Positions 18,318-26,482 of a DNA stretch of 64,000 bases are shown piece after piece. A model generated the notes under the pieces. It had not been told where the DNA came from, searched no databases, and saw only the letters and a list, made by a program, of their open reading frames with translations. The position numbers were made by a program, and so were the translations under genes. The DNA is from Clostridiales bacterium (GTDB lineage: Bacteria; Bacillota; Clostridia; Peptostreptococcales; Anaerovoracaceae), in assembly GCA_022773945.1 (NCBI GenBank), contig JALFNS010000039.1:1-64000 (forward strand). Direction: 5' to 3'. The stretch's first letter is position 1; the number at the start of each line of letters is the position of its first letter.

Positions 18318-18759
18318 AATCAGAAGCCTTTCGGGAGAAATTCCCCGCTATGAAACGGCAGGCTCGGCCGGAATGGATGTGAAAGCCCTGCTCGAGGAAC
18401 CGGTGGAGCTTCTTCCGGGAGACATAGCCCTCATACCTACAGGGCTGTTTATAGAGATTGAGCCGGGATACGAAGTCCAGCTCAGGGCCAGAAGCGGACT
18501 GGCGGTGAAACAGGGAGTAACCCTCATAAACGGTATTGGAACGATTGACAGCGACTACAGAGGTGAAGTGAAGGTCGGCCTTATCAATCTGGGCCGAGAA
18601 CCCTTCACCATAAGAAGCGGTGACCGGGTGGCGCAGATGGTGGCAGCCGCCTGTGAACAGGCGGAGCTTGAGAAGGTTGAAGTGCTCTCCGACACGGACA
18701 GAGGCAGCGGCGGTTTCGGCCATACAGGAATAAACGATGATAACCAGAAAGACCATTGA
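18307..18759 (+). CDS. dut: dUTP diphosphatase
   Basis: 150 residues, the length of a trimeric dUTPase. It splits dUTP to dUMP and pyrophosphate, keeping uracil out of DNA. Motifs in order: AGSAGMDV, RARSGLAVKQGV, GTIDSDYRGEV, GDRVAQMV and the flexible C-terminal RGSGGFGHTG. Start ATG 18307 lies in the end of the M16 gene behind GGAAGGA, and the stop overlaps dgt by 23 nt. The neighbouring dGTPase suggests a small nucleotide-pool unit next to the replication genes. Confidence 0.96.
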   Translation: MKIKIRSLSGEIPRYETAGSAGMDVKALLEEPVELLPGDIALIPTGLFIEIEPGYEVQLRARSGLAVKQGVTLINGIGTIDSDYRGEVKVGLINLGREPFTIRSGDRVAQMVAAACEQAELEKVEVLSDTDRGSGGFGHTGINDDNQKDH

Positions 18760-19747
18760 AGAACGTGAATACAGAGAGCTGAGCCCCTACGGAACCAGAG
18801 CGGCGGAGAGCAGAGGCCGCATGGCTGAAGAGGAACCGTGCAGCATAAGAACCGACTTCCAGAGGGACAGGGACAGAATAATACATTCCAAGTCCTTCAG
18901 GAGACTGATGCACAAGACACAGGTGTTCCTCGCGCCGGAGGGCGATCACTTCAGGACGAGACTTACCCATACAATAGAGGTGTCACAGATAGCCAGAACC
19001 ATAGCCCGGGGCTGCGGACTGAATGAGGATCTGACGGAAGCCATAGCCATGGGACACGATCTGGGTCACACACCTTTCGGGCACAGCGGCGAGAGCGTGC
19101 TCAACCGCATATATCCAGGCGGATTCAGACACAACGAACAGAGCCTGAGAGTTGTGGATGTTCTGGAATCGGGAACGAGCAGGAGAGGAATGAACCTGAC
19201 CATGGAGGTCAGAGACGGCATACTCAATCACACGGGACCGGTTAAGCCCTTTACCGTCGAAGGGCAGGTTGTCAAGATAAGTGACAGAATCGCATACATA
19301 AATCACGACATAGACGATGCACTCAGAAGCGGTGTCATCAGATACGAAGATCTGCCGGCTCACTGCATCGAAATACTGGGCAGCACTCACAAGGAGAGAA
19401 TCAACACTCTGGTGACGGACATGATAGAGCACACCTGGAACAGCCCGGAGGCCAGGATGAGCGATGAGAAGCTGGAGGCGATGAACGATTTGAGAAGCTT
19501 CATGTTCAGGAATGTCTACAACAGCAGCTTCGTCAGAAGGGTGGAGAACATGGACCGCATCGACGTGGTCATCGAATCACTCTTTGACTACTTCATGGAG
19601 AATCAGGACGAGCTCCCGACAGAGCTTCTCGACATGAAGGGGGAATACCCGACGGACGAGCTGGTCAAGGACCACGTGGCGGGAATGACGGACAGATACG
19701 CACTGAACCTGTACAACAGAATTTTTGTTCCGGCAGGCTGGAAATAA
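18737..19747 (+). CDS. dgt: Deoxyguanosinetriphosphate triphosphohydrolase-like protein
   Basis: 336 residues of the dGTPase HD family, which hydrolyses dNTPs to nucleosides and triphosphate. Metal motif: RTRLTHTIEVSQIAR (His78) and MGHDLGHTPFGHSGE (His107-Asp108), with a later SDRIAYINHDIDDA. It is in the shorter group (about 330-340 residues), whose members may prefer other dNTPs. The dgt-dnaG-rpoD order is common in Clostridia. Start ATG 18737 follows AGGAA. Confidence 0.93.
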   Translation: MITRKTIEEREYRELSPYGTRAAESRGRMAEEEPCSIRTDFQRDRDRIIHSKSFRRLMHKTQVFLAPEGDHFRTRLTHTIEVSQIARTIARGCGLNEDLTEAIAMGHDLGHTPFGHSGESVLNRIYPGGFRHNEQSLRVVDVLESGTSRRGMNLTMEVRDGILNHTGPVKPFTVEGQVVKISDRIAYINHDIDDALRSGVIRYEDLPAHCIEILGSTHKERINTLVTDMIEHTWNSPEARMSDEKLEAMNDLRSFMFRNVYNSSFVRRVENMDRIDVVIESLFDYFMENQDELPTELLDMKGEYPTDELVKDHVAGMTDRYALNLYNRIFVPAGWK

Positions 19748-19775
19748 TTTAAAATAAGAAAAAGGAAAAGTGAGA

Positions 19776-19810
19776 CCTTCGGCGTATTGAATATTGTCGG
19801 GGGTTTTTTT
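19776..19810 (+). terminator. Hairpin and T-tract between dgt and dnaG
   Basis: CCTTCGGC (19776-19783) can pair with GTCGGGGG (19796-19803) with three G-U pairs across a 12-nt loop, followed by seven T residues. It looks like a weak terminator that would lower read-through into dnaG. Confidence 0.5.
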
Positions 19811-19831
19811 GTGTTACGGAGACCGTTAAAA

Positions 19832-21580
19832 GTGAGAAAAAACAGCGGAATTAACATAGCAGAAGAGATTAAGGACAGATGTAATATTGTGGACGTTATC
19901 GGACAGGTTGTTCCCCTGAAGAAGGCGGGAAGCAACTATAAGGGTGTGTGTCCCTTTCACAATGAGAAGACACCATCCTTCGTAGTCTCGGAGACGAAGC
20001 AGATTTTCACCTGCTTCGGTTGCGGGGCGACAGGCGACGTCATCTCCTTCGTGGAGAAGTACTACAATCTGGATTTCAGGGGAGCCGTGGAGAAGCTGGC
20101 CGCGGAGTACGGCATTGAAGTAAGCTTCTCATCGGGAAACGGCGCAGACAAGGACGAATACTACGAGATAAACAGACAGGCCGCCAGATTCTTCTACAGG
20201 GCTTTGCGAGAGAAGGCAAATCCGGGTTACGATTACGTGGCTCGCAGAGGGCTGACTCCGGAAACCCTGAACAAGTTCGGCATAGGCTATGCCGACGAGG
20301 ACTGGCACAGTCTGACCGACCACCTGACAGGCATGGGCTTCGCCGTGGACAAGCTGGTGGAACTGGGGCTGACAAGCAGTTCCAAAGGCAGATACTACGA
20401 CAAGTTCAGAGGCCGTGTGATATTCCCCATTATGAACACCGGCGGGAAGGTCATCGGCTTCGGCGGCAGAATCATAGGCGAAGGTGAGCCTAAATACCTC
20501 AATTCACCGGAATCACCCGTATTCAGGAAGAAGAACAATCTCTACGGGCTCAATCTGGCCCGGGAAGCGGTGAACCGGGAGGACTCGCTCATACTCGTCG
20601 AAGGCTACATGGACGTGGTTTCTCTGGCGCAGGCGGGAGTGAGGAACGTGGCGGCGTCTCTGGGGACGGCTCTTACAGACAGCCAGGCACGCCTCATCAA
20701 ACGATACACAGGGAATGTGTTCCTATCCTACGACGCAGACAGTGCGGGGCAGAATGCGGCTGACAGAGGTCTGGATATCCTCTACAACGAAGGTCTCCGG
20801 GCCAGAGTTCTCAAGGTCGACGACGGCAAGGACCCGGATGAATACATCAAGGCCCACGGAAGCAAAGCCTTCAGAGGTCTCATGGACAGGGCACTGCCCC
20901 ACGGAGATTTCAAGCTTGCCCGTTTGATGGAGGGACGCAATCTGGAAGACGATGGGGACCGCATGAACTTCGTCAGAGACGCTGTGGCGGAGCTGAAGAA
21001 GATGAAGCCTGTGGAGGCGGATATATACCTGGGAAGACTTTCGGAGATGACGGGAATTTCCGAGACGGCTATACGAAGGGAATACGAATCGGAAAATCAT
21101 ACAGAGACCGGGAGAAGGCCGAACCCGCCGGAGGGCGAAGGCAATGACGGCGAAGGACCTGAACCCGTGGAGAGAGACCTGATCAGGCTCATGTTCTGTG
21201 ACGGGAAGTACATCAGCCTTCCGGAGGATGTGAGAGAGCAGGCCTTCAGAACCGCCGCCGGCAAGGCAATATACGGTGCAATAAGAGAGTCGGCTTCAGA
21301 GGGAGTGCCCGATCCTGCCGGAGTCTGCGAGCTTCTCGAAGGGGAGACGGCAGACAGACTGAGAGAAATACTTCACGGCGTAATGCCGGGTGACAGAGAC
21401 GGCAGACTCTACAGGGAATGCCTGGACTTCATAAGAACCAGGAGCCTGAAGGAGGAGAACGAACTCATAACTCTGAAGCTTTCAATGGCTGACGATGATA
21501 TAGACAGTGAAGAACTGAGGGCTCTAATGAGCAGACAGATGGAGATACAGAAACTTATTAAACAAGGGGGAGCGAAATGA
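19832..21580 (+). CDS. dnaG: DNA primase
   Basis: 582 residues from GTG 19832 (behind GGAG at 19818-19821); this start gives the usual family distance to [17 protein letters not shown] 19811 and TTG 19787 are in-frame alternatives. The CHC2 zinc finger uses Cys40, His43, Cys61 and Cys64; the Toprim core shows [10 protein letters not shown] and [16 protein letters not shown]. The C-terminal helicase-binding domain follows a Gly/Glu/Pro linker near residue 430. It makes RNA primers for replication. It overlaps rpoD by 4 nt. Confidence 0.93.
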   Translation: MRKNSGINIAEEIKDRCNIVDVIGQVVPLKKAGSNYKGVCPFHNEKTPSFVVSETKQIFTCFGCGATGDVISFVEKYYNLDFRGAVEKLAAEYGIEVSFSSGNGADKDEYYEINRQAARFFYRALREKANPGYDYVARRGLTPETLNKFGIGYADEDWHSLTDHLTGMGFAVDKLVELGLTSSSKGRYYDKFRGRVIFPIMNTGGKVIGFGGRIIGEGEPKYLNSPESPVFRKKNNLYGLNLAREAVNREDSLILVEGYMDVVSLAQAGVRNVAASLGTALTDSQARLIKRYTGNVFLSYDADSAGQNAADRGLDILYNEGLRARVLKVDDGKDPDEYIKAHGSKAFRGLMDRALPHGDFKLARLMEGRNLEDDGDRMNFVRDAVAELKKMKPVEADIYLGRLSEMTGISETAIRREYESENHTETGRRPNPPEGEGNDGEGPEPVERDLIRLMFCDGKYISLPEDVREQAFRTAAGKAIYGAIRESASEGVPDPAGVCELLEGETADRLREILHGVMPGDRDGRLYRECLDFIRTRSLKEENELITLKLSMADDDIDSEELRALMSRQMEIQKLIKQGGAK

Positions 21581-22812
21581 CAGATATCAAGGACAAGGAA
21601 CTGGAAGAATTCAGAAACAGGATTGCTGAAATCAAGGACGGCAGCCCGGATGAAGATGAGAATGCTTTTACCGAAGAGAAGAAGCAGGAAACAATCAGAG
21701 ACCTTTGCGCCAAAGCAGAGGAGAAGCCGAAGAAGACTCTTTCCAATTCCGAAATCTCTGCATACCTGGGAGACGTGGACATTGACAAGGACCAGATGGA
21801 TGAGATCTTCGACGCTCTCATAGGCAAAGGCGTCGAACTGGTTGTCGAGAATGACGAGCCGGACGACAGGGAGCTCATGGAAATCGAGGACGATGAAGTC
21901 GATGACCCTGAAGTCGAAGCGGTAATAAACGAGAACCCGGATGCCAAGGAAATCGATCTGGAGGCGACAATCTCCAAGAACATTTCCGTGGACGATCCGG
22001 TGAGAATGTATCTGAAGGAAATAGGCAAGGTTCCCCTTCTGACCGCAGAGGAGGAGGTCGAACTGGCCAAGCGCATGGAACAGGGAGATGAAGAGGCCAA
22101 GAAGAAGCTCTGCGAAGCCAACCTGCGTCTCGTAGTCTCCATAGCCAAGAAATACGTGGGCAGAGGAATGCTCTTCCTGGACCTGATTCAGGAAGGTAAC
22201 CTGGGACTCATCAAGGCAGTTGACAAGTTCGACTGGACGAAGGGCTACAAGTTCTCCACATACGCCACATGGTGGATCAGACAGGCCATAACAAGATCCA
22301 TAGCGGATCAGGCCAGAACAATAAGAATACCCGTACACATGGTTGAGACCATAAACAAGCTGATCAGAGTATCCAGGCAGCTCCTCCAGGAGAAGGGCAG
22401 AGAGCCGACCCCTGAGGAAATCGGTAAGGAGATGGGCATCACACCTGAGAAGGTCAGAGAGATACTCAAAATCGCCCAGGAGCCTGTATCTCTGGAAACT
22501 CCTATAGGAGAAGAAGAGGATAGCCATCTGGGAGACTTCATCCCGGACGACGATGCACCTGCACCGGCAGAGGCGGCGGCCTTCAGCATGCTCAAGGAGC
22601 AGCTCGAGGAAGTTCTCAGCACGCTGACCGACCGTGAGCAGAAGGTTCTCAAGCTGAGATTCGGACTGGAGGACGGCAAGGCCAGAACACTTGAGGAAGT
22701 GGGCAAGGAATTCGACGTAACCAGAGAGAGAATCAGACAGATAGAGGCCAAGGCTCTGCGTAAGCTCCGCCATCCGTCAAGAAGCAGGAAGCTCAAGGAT
22801 TATCTCGAATAA
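21577..22812 (+). CDS. rpoD: Primary sigma factor SigA/RpoD
   Basis: 411 residues. Region 1.1 is acidic (1-130). Region 1.2 [17 protein letters not shown], region 2 with [16 protein letters not shown] and [18 protein letters not shown], the -10-reading [15 protein letters not shown], region 3 and region 4.2 [20 protein letters not shown] are all intact. It directs RNA polymerase to housekeeping promoters, consistent with the TTGaca/TATAAT elements read here. ATG 21577 overlaps the dnaG stop (ATGA). Confidence 0.98.
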   Translation: MTDIKDKELEEFRNRIAEIKDGSPDEDENAFTEEKKQETIRDLCAKAEEKPKKTLSNSEISAYLGDVDIDKDQMDEIFDALIGKGVELVVENDEPDDRELMEIEDDEVDDPEVEAVINENPDAKEIDLEATISKNISVDDPVRMYLKEIGKVPLLTAEEEVELAKRMEQGDEEAKKKLCEANLRLVVSIAKKYVGRGMLFLDLIQEGNLGLIKAVDKFDWTKGYKFSTYATWWIRQAITRSIADQARTIRIPVHMVETINKLIRVSRQLLQEKGREPTPEEIGKEMGITPEKVREILKIAQEPVSLETPIGEEEDSHLGDFIPDDDAPAPAEAAAFSMLKEQLEEVLSTLTDREQKVLKLRFGLEDGKARTLEEVGKEFDVTRERIRQIEAKALRKLRHPSRSRKLKDYLE

Positions 22813-22813
22813 A

Positions 22814-23506
22814 ATGGTTAAACTTACAGACAGACTTCAGCTCATGGCGGACTTCGCCACGCCGGGCCGGCGGATTGCGGACATCGGCACCGACCACGGC
22901 CTCCTGCCCGTATATCTCTACGAACAGGGAATAGCGCCGCGAGCTGTCATGTGCGATATAAGCGAGCCGTCTCTCGCAAAAGCAAAGGCACTCGCCGCCC
23001 CTCTGGGGGACAGTGAGAATCTTATATTCAGAGCAGGGGACGGACTTCACGTCCTGGAAGCCGGTGAGGTTGATGACATATTCATCGCCGGCATGGGCGG
23101 CATACTCATAGGCGACATACTGGCAGAAGACCCGGCTAAGACGGGAAGCTTCCGCCGGTTTATACTCCAGCCGAGAAACAGGGAGGCTCACCTGAGATAC
23201 AGACTCATGGAGATGGGCATGAACATATGCGCCAACTCTCTGGTGAGGGAGGGCAGGAGAATTTGCGAGATCATAGTGGCGGAACCCGGCGGCCTGAGTG
23301 AGACTTTGCCGCTTCCGGACAGCCCGCAGCTCGAGATGCCTTATGAGTACGAGAGGACGCCTGACGACCTGATTCGCAGGTACGCCGGGATGAAGATTGA
23401 GAAGTACGAGAAGATAATCGCCGGCCTTAAGGCGGGAAACGCCCCGGCCGATGGTGAGATATCCTCGTGCCTGGATAAGATAGAATATTTCCGGAGTTTT
23501 TTATGA
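22814..23506 (+). CDS. trmK: tRNA (adenine(22)-N(1))-methyltransferase TrmK
   Basis: 230 residues, one base after rpoD. It is a Rossmann methyltransferase with the SAM motif RIADIGTDHGLLPVYL and a GMGGILIGDIL block that defines the TrmK/YqfN family (m1A22 of some tRNAs). The rpoD-trmK-nif3 order is the same as in Bacillus and many Clostridia. It overlaps nif3 by 4 nt (ATGA). Length is normal. Confidence 0.92.
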   Translation: MVKLTDRLQLMADFATPGRRIADIGTDHGLLPVYLYEQGIAPRAVMCDISEPSLAKAKALAAPLGDSENLIFRAGDGLHVLEAGEVDDIFIAGMGGILIGDILAEDPAKTGSFRRFILQPRNREAHLRYRLMEMGMNICANSLVREGRRICEIIVAEPGGLSETLPLPDSPQLEMPYEYERTPDDLIRRYAGMKIEKYEKIIAGLKAGNAPADGEISSCLDKIEYFRSFL

Positions 23507-24291
23507 GCGATTATACAGTTTCCCGCATAGGGGAAATAATAGACAGCAATATACCTGAAGCTCTTCAGGAGGATTGGGATAACACAGGCTTCCAGATAGC
23601 CTTCTCACAGAGGCCCGTTGACAGGATTTTAACCTGCCTGGATGTTACCGAGTCTGTGGCGGATGAAGCGGCCGAGCTGGGAGTTCAGCTCATAGTATCC
23701 CATCATCCTCTCATATTCGGAGGTATAACCTCCATAACTGATGAGAGCCCCCGGGGCAGAATAATAGAGAAGCTCATAGGAAGTGGGATTTCCCTCTATT
23801 CCTCTCACACGTCCTTTGACAAGTACGAGAGGGGAAACAACTTCTTCCTGGGAAATCTTCTGGGACTCAGGGATATACAGGTTCCCGACGGCACTGACAT
23901 CTGCATCACCGGACTTCGTCCCGATGATGCTCCGGCAGATCTTAAGGGCTTCGCCGCCTATGTGGCCGGTAAGCTCGGGGGAGGGGACATCCTTAGATAC
24001 ACAGGACCGGATGATAAAGCAATAAACAGAATAGGAATATGTGCCGGCAGCGGCAGCGAATTCGCAGGCCTTCTGCAGGCAGCAGGCTGCGATCTCCTCA
24101 TAACGGGAGATCTGAAGTATCACGATGCCGCGGATGCGGCAGCTGAGGGTTTTGCGATAATAGACGCAGGCCACTACGGCACGGAGAGATTTTTCTCCGG
24201 CAATATGGGAGAAATCCTCAGTGAACTTCTGGGAGACGGTGTGACTGTGATCTCCTCCGGGAGAGAGTCAGGCCCATTCAGAAGCATATAA
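23503..24291 (+). CDS. Nif3-like dinuclear metal center protein
   Basis: 262 residues. The family forms hexameric rings with a two-metal site; ligands visible are the His pair of SHHPLIFGGI, the His of SSHTSFDKYERG, and DAGHYGTE near the end. The biochemical role is unsettled (GTP cyclohydrolase I-like fold; proposed hydrolase). It is the short form without the inserted PII-like domain of longer members. It closes the dgt-dnaG-rpoD-trmK run and is followed 13 nt later by RNase P RNA. Confidence 0.88.
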   Translation: MSDYTVSRIGEIIDSNIPEALQEDWDNTGFQIAFSQRPVDRILTCLDVTESVADEAAELGVQLIVSHHPLIFGGITSITDESPRGRIIEKLIGSGISLYSSHTSFDKYERGNNFFLGNLLGLRDIQVPDGTDICITGLRPDDAPADLKGFAAYVAGKLGGGDILRYTGPDDKAINRIGICAGSGSEFAGLLQAAGCDLLITGDLKYHDAADAAAEGFAIIDAGHYGTERFFSGNMGEILSELLGDGVTVISSGRESGPFRSI

Positions 24292-24304
24292 AGTATAACC
24301 GTTT

Positions 24305-24660
24305 CGGGTAAGACAGACAATCGCGTGCATCTTCGGGATGTATGAGGAAAGTCCGGGCTCCGCAGGGCAGGGATGCCGGATAACGTCCGGCGTAGGTAAC
24401 TATAGGGAAAGTGCAACAGAAACATACCGCCCCTCTCCACGGAGAGGAGTAAGGGTGAAATCGTGAGGTAAGAGCTCACGGGGAGATATGGTAACATACC
24501 TCTCGTGTAAACCCCATCCGGAGCAAGACCAAAATGGGCATGCGGCTTCGGCCGGATGGCGGCCCGTCATCGCCCGGTAGGTAGGTCGCTTGAGCCTGTC
24601 GGTAACGGCAGGTCGAGACAGATGATTGTCAGATACAGAACCCGGCTTATGTCTTGCCCG
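24305..24660 (+). ncRNA. rnpB: RNase P RNA (bacterial class)
   Basis: The conserved blocks are present: GAGGAAAGTCCGGGCTC near the 5' end, AGGGAAAGTGCAACAGAAA, TAAGGGTGAAA, GAGCAAGACCAAA, and ACAGAACCCGGCTTA near the 3' end. The terminal stem is CGGGTAAGACA (24305-24315) with TGTCTTGCCCG (24650-24660), which sets the ends. It is the catalytic subunit that trims tRNA 5' leaders. A tRNA gene follows about 100 nt later. Confidence 0.96.
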
Positions 24661-24689
24661 AAATGTTATAAATTTAATCAAAAAAGTTC

Positions 24690-24718
24690 TTGAAATTAAG
24701 CCTCCGAAAGGTTATAAT
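24690..24718 (+). promoter_or_regulatory. Promoter of tRNA-Leu
   Basis: TTGAAA (24690-24695), 17 nt, TATAAT (24713-24718), 43 nt before the tRNA. Confidence 0.8.
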
Positions 24719-24761
24719 AAAAAAGTCGCAGGCAAGCGCCGGACACACAAAAACTGAATAT

Positions 24762-24848
24762 GCGGATATGGCGGAATTGGCAGACGCGCACGGTTCAGGT
24801 CCGTGTGGTAGCAATATCGTGGAGGTTCGAATCCTCTTATCCGCACCA
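24762..24848 (+). tRNA. tRNA-Leu (CAG)
   Basis: 87 nt including an encoded CCA. The acceptor arm GCGGATA pairs with TATCCGC; the anticodon loop TTCAGGT gives CAG (24796-24798); a long variable arm marks it as class II; the T arm GAGGTTCGAATCCTC is standard. Confidence 0.96.
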
Positions 24849-24854
24849 GTAACG

Positions 24855-24882
24855 AGACAGCACTTGGTGCTGTCTTTTTTTT
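24855..24882 (+). terminator. Terminator of tRNA-Leu
   Basis: AGACAGCAC (24855-24863), loop TTG, GTGCTGTCT (24867-24875), then a run of eight T residues. Confidence 0.94.
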
Positions 24883-25267
24883 GCCGGCGGTCATGGCCTC
24901 CTGCCGATCCAGGCAGTTCCTTCATTGACGTCCTGCCGGGATGAGTTGCGGCTTGAGTCCTCGTCGCAGGTAACCGTAGGTTCGTCTCTCGCCGCTCGCC
25001 TGTTCGAATGCGGGAAGACCCCGCAGTTCTCACCACGGCGTGTCGGCTCGCGTCTCACACGGTTACTGGCTGCTCCTGTGGAAACAGCCGGAACTCATCC
25101 CGGCACATCGCCAATGACCGCTGTCCGGATTAGCGGGAGGCAATGTAATGGCAAAAGAAAATACCCCCTAGGGGTATTTCGGAAGGCTGATGTATTCCTT
25201 CAGGCCCTAAAATCAGGGATAAGGTGTACATGACCGTTTAACTCTGTTAGCAGATTGAGGAAGAACC
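24883..25267 (+). other. 385-nt spacer without a recognisable gene
   Basis: No reading frame here has a family match or a good ribosome site. The first 250 nt look GC-richer than the surroundings and lack the purine-rich coding texture of the neighbours. One structure is clear: AAATACCCC (25159-25167), loop CTA, GGGGTATTT (25171-25179). Read on the minus strand it is followed by TTTTCTTTT, so it could end leftward transcription. Otherwise I see nothing I can name; an unknown small RNA or decayed sequence is possible. Confidence 0.5.
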
Positions 25268-26230
25268 ATGAAAAAGATATTGAAAACCATACTGTTAATT
25301 CTGCTGGCACTGGTTCTGGCGGTGGGCATATATGCGGGATATGTGTTCGCTTATCTGCCGGATTATTCCTTCTTCATGGACGGAGGAACCGAGTCCAGGG
25401 CTGAGAGCAGGGAGTCTGTGGAGAAAACACTGGACGGAATAACGGAATACATGGCTGAAGAGGACTCGGATATATACACGATTCAGGAGGTGGACAGGCC
25501 TTCCACCAGGTCATATCAGGTTGACGAGAAGGATATTATCAGATGCTCCGATGCCATGAGGGAATACTGCAGCACCTTCGCCGTGAACTACGACTCTCCC
25601 TATCTGTTCTATCCGGTTACTGAGCCTCATGGCAAGAATTATTCAGGATTGCTGACGCTGTCCGACTATGCGATTGAGAAGGCCGTCAGACGCAGCCTGC
25701 CTGTGCAGACGGACATTGCCAAGGTTCTGGATCTTGACAGGTGCTACAGCGTTAACAGAATGGCCACGGAAGTGGAGGGCAGGGAACTTTGCGTGTATAA
25801 TATCCATCTGTCTGCATATACCACTGACGAGACCATCGCCGACCGGCAGCTTGACATGCTCTATGACGATATGAAGAGTGAGTATGAGAAGGGCAACTAT
25901 GTGGTTGTAGGCGGTGACTTTAACAAAGACCTGACGGGGAATTCCGGGGAGATATTCGGAGTCAGTGGCGAGGAGTACTCCTGGTCGAAACCTTTTAAGA
26001 CGGAGGAGCTGCCCGATATGTTCACCCTGGTTGATTCTCTGGATCACGAGAACCCGGTGCCGTCAAACAGAAATGCCAACGAGGCCTGGAATCCGGAGAC
26101 GACGTTCCGGAATGTCCTGGACGGCTTCATCGTTTCCGACAACATTGAAGTGATATCGAGCGAGATAGTGAACCTGGACTTCATCTATTCGGACCACAAT
26201 CCTGTGACAATGACATTCCGGCTTAAATAA
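25268..26230 (+). CDS. Secreted endonuclease/exonuclease/phosphatase-fold protein
   Basis: 320 residues with an N-terminal signal or anchor (about 5-29), so the domain is outside the cell. EEP-fold motifs: IQEVD (metal Glu), YNIHLSAY, GGDFNKDL (catalytic Asp-Phe-Asn), DGFIVSD and SDHNPVTM (catalytic Asp-His). The family cuts phosphodiesters in DNA, lipids or sugars; the substrate cannot be set from sequence. GAGGAAG precedes ATG 25268. It is flanked by noncoding DNA and a tRNA, so it probably has its own transcript. Confidence 0.85.
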   Translation: MKKILKTILLILLALVLAVGIYAGYVFAYLPDYSFFMDGGTESRAESRESVEKTLDGITEYMAEEDSDIYTIQEVDRPSTRSYQVDEKDIIRCSDAMREYCSTFAVNYDSPYLFYPVTEPHGKNYSGLLTLSDYAIEKAVRRSLPVQTDIAKVLDLDRCYSVNRMATEVEGRELCVYNIHLSAYTTDETIADRQLDMLYDDMKSEYEKGNYVVVGGDFNKDLTGNSGEIFGVSGEEYSWSKPFKTEELPDMFTLVDSLDHENPVPSNRNANEAWNPETTFRNVLDGFIVSDNIEVISSEIVNLDFIYSDHNPVTMTFRLK

Positions 26231-26250
26231 CGATAATCGAAACTAAAACA

Positions 26251-26273
26251 GGCCGCCGCACAATGCGACAGCC
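26251..26273 (-). terminator. Terminator of tRNA-Arg (minus strand)
   Basis: Read on the minus strand, GGCTGTCGCA and TGCGGCGGCC form a 10-bp stem (two G-U pairs) with loop TTG, followed by TGTTTTAGTTT (26250 down to 26240). Confidence 0.8.
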
Positions 26274-26278
26274 TTTCG

Positions 26279-26353
26279 TGGCACCCTCAGCCGGAATCGA
26301 ACCGACAACCCATCCTTCGGAGGGACGTGTTATATCCATTTAACTATGAGGGC
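26279..26353 (-). tRNA. tRNA-Arg (CCG)
   Basis: 75 nt with encoded CCA (26279-26281 on the complement). The acceptor GCCCTCA pairs with TGAGGGT (the first pair is G-U), the anticodon stem is CGTCC/GGATG with loop CTCCGAA giving CCG (26318-26320), and the T arm is GTCGGTTCGATTCCGGC. Confidence 0.94.
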
Positions 26354-26363
26354 ATGCCTCTTT

Positions 26364-26392
26364 ATTTTAGTATATAGGGGAAAAAACTTCAA
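26364..26392 (-). promoter_or_regulatory. Promoter of tRNA-Arg (minus strand)
   Basis: On the minus strand: TTGAAG (26392-26387), 17 nt, TAAAAT (26369-26364), 11 nt before the mature tRNA 5' end. Confidence 0.65.
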
Positions 26393-26446
26393 GGTGCGTC
26401 GGGTAAAAATTTTATGAGTTAAAGTGTACTAAAATAGGTCAATTTA

Positions 26447-26455
26447 TGGTATACT
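26447..26455 (+). promoter_or_regulatory. Extended -10 promoter of the deacetylase gene
   Basis: TG (26447-26448), one base, TATACT (26450-26455); no convincing -35. It lies 28 nt before ATG 26483. Confidence 0.4.
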
Positions 26456-26482
26456 GTCTATACTTGATAAAGGGGGTACAGT

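Noticed and set aside
21409..22773. 454-codon open frame on the minus strand opposite rpoD
   Set aside because: It lies entirely over intact dnaG/rpoD coding sequence, has no family resemblance and no ribosome site. Codon bias of the real genes leaves few stops on the other strand.
24674..25036. Minus-strand frame running across tRNA-Leu
   Set aside because: Its core is the reverse complement of the tRNA gene, a common false gene in genome annotations.
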